64,000 nt of DNA from Antedon mediterranea. Its lineage: Eukaryota; Echinodermata; Crinoidea; Comatulida; Antedonidae. A program made the translations under genes and the position numbers. Under the pieces are notes generated by a model. The model saw nothing but the letters and a program-made list of their open reading frames with translations, was not told the DNA's origin and ran no database searches. Below, in pieces: positions 63,501-64,000 of the stretch. How positions within the stretch are numbered: the stretch's first letter is position 1; each line of letters starts with the position of its first letter. The DNA is taken from assembly GCF_964355755.1 (NCBI RefSeq), contig NC_092677.1, forward strand, positions 23,218,101 to 23,282,100, in the 5' to 3' direction.

Positions 63501-63812
63501 ATCTTAATCTAATATAAAGATTGAACATGTTTAATTTCTGATCTTTTTTTCCAAGCTCTCTTGGCATAAAGTTTACCAAATCTATCAAAAATCTGCTCTA
63601 CTTCATAATAAATCGTATCACTTTATTACAATTATTACAGTATTTTCTATATAATATATGCAAAAGAAATATTTTACTGTTTAATAAACACCAATATTTC
63701 TAAATATAAAATTATCTTAAATTAAAATAAAAGAAGTGAAACTTACCCCTAATTTTCGGCTTTTTAACCTGACATAGCCCTCCTTGACAGTATCTACGAA
63801 TTCAGTTGTCAT
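30448..63812 (-). CDS. DOK4/5/6-like: DOK4/5/6-type docking protein (complete, 8 coding exons)
   Basis: Exons in transcript order: 63812-63747, 50030-49808, 39996-39880, 39300-39111, 38590-38464, 37307-37166, 31234-30788, 30581-30448. All junctions have GT/AG, phases match, and the total is 1446 nt (481 residues plus stop). PH domain about 7-110 and IRS-type PTB domain about 136-237 follow the DOK4/5/6 pattern closely. These adaptors bind phosphorylated juxtamembrane motifs of receptor tyrosine kinases (RET, Trk, insulin receptor in vertebrates) and pass signals to MAPK. The tail (240-481) is longer than in vertebrate DOK4/5/6 (about 325-330 residues in total). It has a Gln/Thr/Ala repeat at about 373-408 and Tyr429 in YENT. 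Introns 1 (13.7 kb) and 2 (9.8 kb) are long. The family call is secure; orthology to one vertebrate paralogue is not implied. Confidence 0.93.
30788..31234 (-). CDS. DOK4/5/6-like: DOK exon 7: tail with STEQA repeats
   Basis: After TTTTGTTTTGCAG: NSPRRKPCVTLRTLVAKDQI, then a Gln/Lys-rich stretch, STEQAAEQ-STGQAAKQ-STEQAAKQ-STEQATEQ units at about residues 373-408, and ETMYENTEINIS. The repeats predict a helical or disordered low-complexity segment. YENT fits the pY-x-N motif for Grb2-type SH2 domains. Donor CAG/GTATAC, phase 1. Confidence 0.85.
31366..31566. mobile_element. 201-bp MITE with perfect 14-bp TIRs
   Basis: CAGTGGCGTAACAC at 31366-31379 and its exact complement at 31553-31566. The interior is GC-richer than the surroundings. 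The CAGTGG end is like hAT-type elements. I see no clear 8-bp target duplication. Confidence 0.85.
34400..35100 (-). repeat. Dispersed family 2, longest copy
   Basis: On the minus strand it begins with TTTTCTGCTGCAAGCGCC and ends with GGGACAATACTTCTTTAAG. Parts recur at 29308-29555, 40793-41085, 44725-44850 and 55930-56060. Confidence 0.55.
35818..36125 (+). repeat. 85-bp direct repeat pair
   Basis: 35818-35902 and 36041-36125 differ at few positions (TCAGCTAAAGG versus TCAACTAAAGG, ACTCTATG versus ACTGTTTG). They flank 138 bp. A recent local duplication. Confidence 0.9.
37166..37307 (-). CDS. DOK4/5/6-like: DOK exon 6: tail
   Basis: After TGTTTGTTACAG: IHSNVSSEKSVMPDFLDENV, then RQAEAVEQTM, and SSRRHSSSFHIPL. 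Phase 0 in, phase 1 out at TTAA/GTAAGA. It is not similar to vertebrate tails but fits by splicing and phase. SRRHSSS resembles a basophilic kinase site. Confidence 0.82.
37308..38463 (-). other. DOK intron 5
   Basis: Contains the LINE/SINE tail at 37608-37690; otherwise AT-rich without recognisable features. Confidence 0.6.
37608..37690 (+). mobile_element. LINE/SINE 3' tail
   Basis: TTGAGGGTCGCTAATGATCA, then CACCCTCATTAAATATTG and an A-rich (AAAATA)n end. Same family as the 3' part of the SINE at 14560-14795. Confidence 0.65.
38464..38590 (-). CDS. DOK4/5/6-like: DOK exon 5: PTB domain, second part
   Basis: NCHTGEGLFTFVTTHGHEIY, then QRVHRLSMALAISHQK: the last strand and C-terminal helix of the PTB domain. 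I placed the donor at AAAGAT/GTAAGA. An upstream GTAGCC after AATG is weaker and would break the phase with exon 6. Confidence 0.93.
38591..39110 (-). other. DOK intron 4
   Basis: At 38911-38965 (+) a fragment GGTGTAATGGTCAAGCAG followed by CCAGGTTCAAATCTTGG resembles tRNA A and B boxes, but they are only 28 bases apart, so it is at most a broken SINE head. Confidence 0.5.
39111..39300 (-). CDS. DOK4/5/6-like: DOK exon 4: PTB domain, first part
   Basis: ERFHVFLQPSSHLSVSGECT, then VNLWDVINPKLKLVTWPL and SLRRYGKD. The GEC, LWD, WPL and LRRYG blocks are IRS-type PTB signatures, and the Arg pair belongs to the phosphotyrosine pocket. Phase 1 in, phase 2 out at GTATGA. Confidence 0.95.
39301..39879 (-). 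other. DOK intron 3
   Basis: AT-rich with no recognised feature. Confidence 0.6.
39880..39996 (-). CDS. DOK4/5/6-like: DOK exon 3: PH C-terminal helix and PH-PTB linker
   Basis: After TTTTGTACAG: DVEADSWCKTFAMEVC carries the invariant Trp of the PH C-terminal helix. GEPDILLSGLQREKN matches the GEPDLL-type linker of DOK4/5/6. Phase 1-1. Confidence 0.93.
40793..41085 (+). repeat. Dispersed family 2 copy
   Basis: Matches 29308-29555 in the same orientation and 34400-34550 inverted (GGGACAATACATCTTTAAAC). Confidence 0.6.
41921..42071 (+). repeat. G-rich minisatellite (15-16 bp unit)
   Basis: About nine units of GGGGGATGAAGAGTG with runs of five or six G. Four consecutive runs suit a G-quadruplex on the + strand (the template-side strand for DOK is opposite). 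Confidence 0.93.
45785..45875 (+). mobile_element. LINE 3' tail
   Basis: AAGCACCAAGGAAAACAAAT, then TTCATG, and CAATAAAGATTTATCTTATC. Typical end of CR1/L2-like LINEs with an ATCTT-type tail; the body is not recognised. Confidence 0.6.
46383..47246 (-). mobile_element. LINE ORF2 C-terminal fragment with 3' tail
   Basis: A 237-codon minus-strand frame includes WGDHIDFISKKLSPRMYCMR, LSFYRSVICSVWTYCLSCWA, a GKMIGLELPS block, DASHPLH and PSGRLRLL. This order is the conserved end of CR1/L2-type reverse-transcriptase proteins. The 3' end is AATTTCCTTTTTGAGG, then AATAAAAG and (TTATC)n. Truncated at the 5' end, so inactive. Confidence 0.8.
49808..50030 (-). CDS. DOK4/5/6-like: DOK exon 2: main part of PH domain
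   Basis: After TCATTTTAG: VWQKRWIVFKKASSAGPKRL, then EKFMDERC, and VARLPSNVKKHGVIITFSD. GTATAA donor in phase 1. The R-W-V-F-K-K and LPSNVKKH-VI-I blocks match DOK4/5/6. Confidence 0.95.
51148..51300 (+). repeat. SINE family A, 3' part
   Basis: Matches the 3' half of the 53308-53578 element: CATGTGTACTTTAAA, GGGGTTACCCTGGTGTAC, TCCTCTGGGAGACCGTCTTC and GACTGAAGAGGT. Confidence 0.75.
51458..51509. repeat. Perfect 24-bp hairpin
   Basis: TTTCATTACTTTAAAATAGA... at 51458-51481 pairs without mismatch with 51486-51509 around the loop TTTA. Very AT-rich; could be a foldback transposon end. Confidence 0.9.
53308..53578 (-). repeat. SINE family A, full-length tRNA-derived copy
   Basis: On the minus strand it starts GAGTGGCCGAGCGGTAATTA (A box TGGCCGAGCGG) with a degenerate B box about 35 bases on. 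The body is shared with 24240-24441 and 51148-51300, and it ends CTCTGGGAGACCAGTCTTTG and GAAGAGGTTTCCCAGT. Confidence 0.82.
53700..53718 (+). repeat. G run
   Basis: GGGGTTGGGGGGGGGGAGG, a short homopolymer-rich tract. Confidence 0.9.
54751..54885 (+). repeat. 45-bp minisatellite, three units
   Basis: Units begin TGGTTCAAATCC at 54751, 54796 and 54841 and contain ATCTTTCTATGGAAAGCAGT. The period of 45 keeps a frame open (WFKSHLSMESSM), which I do not regard as coding. Confidence 0.9.
57905..57960 (-). mobile_element. LINE 3' tail (short)
   Basis: The minus strand ends in (TTGAA)n after AATAAATG-like sequence. Weak, based on tail form only. Confidence 0.35.
58160..58265 (+). repeat. AT and AC dinucleotide-rich tract
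   Basis: Runs of TATATA and ACACACAC. Simple sequence. Confidence 0.85.
58440..58805 (-). mobile_element. LINE reverse-transcriptase C-terminal fragment
   Basis: The minus-strand frame 58569-58805 reads HNYNTRIAQDLHLPKPR, IRYTGPMNWNKIPFQIK and FNKTFKSFLISKY. The YNTR, GP.WN.IP and FK..L blocks are the usual ORF2 ending of non-LTR elements. Confidence 0.7.
59925..60170 (+). repeat. tRNA-derived SINE family B
   Basis: GGATAGCCGAGTGGTTAGGA (A box) and CACGGGTTCAATTCCTGAC (B box, about 45 bases on), followed by a GC-richer body with AAGGCAGCGTGG, GGCCACCCT and CATAATGCCGAGGCTTAG. Body patterns like this are shared by widely conserved SINE core domains, but I cannot name the domain. Confidence 0.82.
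61800..61995 (+). mobile_element. Possible LINE ORF2 C-terminal remnant
   Basis: A frame ends SRIAYDRRKWRRGFHLTMDE, then QPDEDDEIN and TAG. The A.DR.KWR pattern is common at the end of some LINE ORF2 proteins. Purine-rich upstream. Confidence 0.4.
63061..63200 (-). mobile_element. Penelope-like fragment with hammerhead-like core
   Basis: The minus strand reads CTGATGA (63186-63180), an AGGGC/GCCC helix with loop, GAAA (63163-63160), then AGCTCTGCTA. This is the order of a hammerhead ribozyme core (CUGAUGA, stem II, GAAA, short stem III, U-A cleavage site). Stem I does not pair well. Hammerheads are known from Penelope-like element terminal repeats. A second, truncated copy is at 15682-15775. 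Confidence 0.5.
63265..63285 (+). repeat. (TA)n microsatellite
   Basis: ATATATATATATATAT run. Confidence 0.9.
63442..63527 (+). repeat. 42-bp tandem duplication
   Basis: GTTCAGTAATACAGATCTTA begins at 63445 and again at 63487 with no visible difference through ATAAAGATTGAACATG. A very recent duplication, close to DOK exon 1. Confidence 0.93.
63747..63812 (-). CDS. DOK4/5/6-like: DOK exon 1: start codon and PH domain N-terminus
   Basis: ATG at 63812-63810 begins MTTEFVDTVKEGYVRLKSRK, then LG and a GTAAGT donor in phase 0. The GYV..KSRKLG block is the hallmark first strand of DOK4/5/6. Bases 63813-64000 should be 5' UTR or promoter; no signal is recognised there. Confidence 0.92.
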
Positions 63813-64000
63813 TTTGTGCGATTGTAGCAATGAAATAAATAAATATGCATCCCAAATCAAAAAATCTTCTGCCACTTGTAATCTTCAATTACATTGGTAA
63901 ATGTAACACTAATGAATATAGACGCAAAATGTGACCTTGTTTTATAAACAAAAACCCCTGCAAGAAACAGAAAGAGTCAAGTTTAAGTCATACGGTTACT

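Larger units (their letters stand above)
50031..63746 (-). other. DOK intron 1 (13.7 kb)
   Basis: Holds SINEs (51148, 53308, 59925), a 24-bp perfect hairpin (51458), a minisatellite (54751), LINE fragments (58569, 61800) and a Penelope-like fragment (63061). No other gene recognised. Long first introns often hold enhancers, which I cannot identify here. Confidence 0.6.

Overview
The window is animal nuclear DNA: AT-rich, intron-dense and full of dispersed repeats. It most likely comes from an invertebrate deuterostome, and I favour an echinoderm. The reasons are many phase-1 introns between shuffled extracellular domains, a frequent TAGGCCTA palindrome that I associate with echinoderm genomes, and a single DOK4/5/6-type gene. 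The species assignment is inference. Nothing prokaryotic is present.

Positions 1 to about 25.9 kb (+ strand) hold the 3' part of a large mosaic membrane-protein gene. I resolve 28 coding exons whose splice sites and phases all agree, giving 2048 codons to a stop at 25175. Domain order: end of a first S1 protease, LDLa, CUB, LDLa, LDLa, a complete second S1 protease, CUB, three LDLa, an unrecognised ectodomain, a Cys-patterned domain, LDLa, a second copy of the Cys domain, a Thr-rich mucin stalk (about 27 repeats of 14 residues), SEA, EGF, one transmembrane helix and a short tail. The first protease has elastase-like pocket residues and the second has trypsin-like ones. A start codon with signal-peptide-like sequence at 14119/14164, a read-through stop at 13896 and an AATAAA at 13941 leave open that this is two adjacent genes or two promoters. 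The intron at 7997-12755 holds about 157 copies of a 20-bp satellite carrying a GATA-factor consensus, split by a segment with a long foldback.

Positions 25.9-30.4 kb are intergenic. They contain a cluster of GGCGTTATAACGCC palindromes and a 126-bp satellite of about ten units.

Positions 30448-63812 (- strand) hold a complete DOK4/5/6-type adaptor gene of eight coding exons (481 residues). It has an N-terminal PH domain, an IRS-type PTB domain and a C-terminal tail with a (STEQA)-type repeat and a YENT motif. Introns of 9.8 and 13.7 kb contain LINE fragments, tRNA-derived SINEs, small inverted-repeat elements, minisatellites and a Penelope-like fragment with a hammerhead-ribozyme-like core.

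The two genes are not an operon. The first is expected at the cell surface (adhesion, proteolysis, possibly immunity). The second is expected under the membrane as a receptor tyrosine kinase adaptor. The most notable items are the double-protease mucin architecture with its duplicated Cys domain, the uncertain gene boundary, the GATA-site satellite and the hammerhead-like core.
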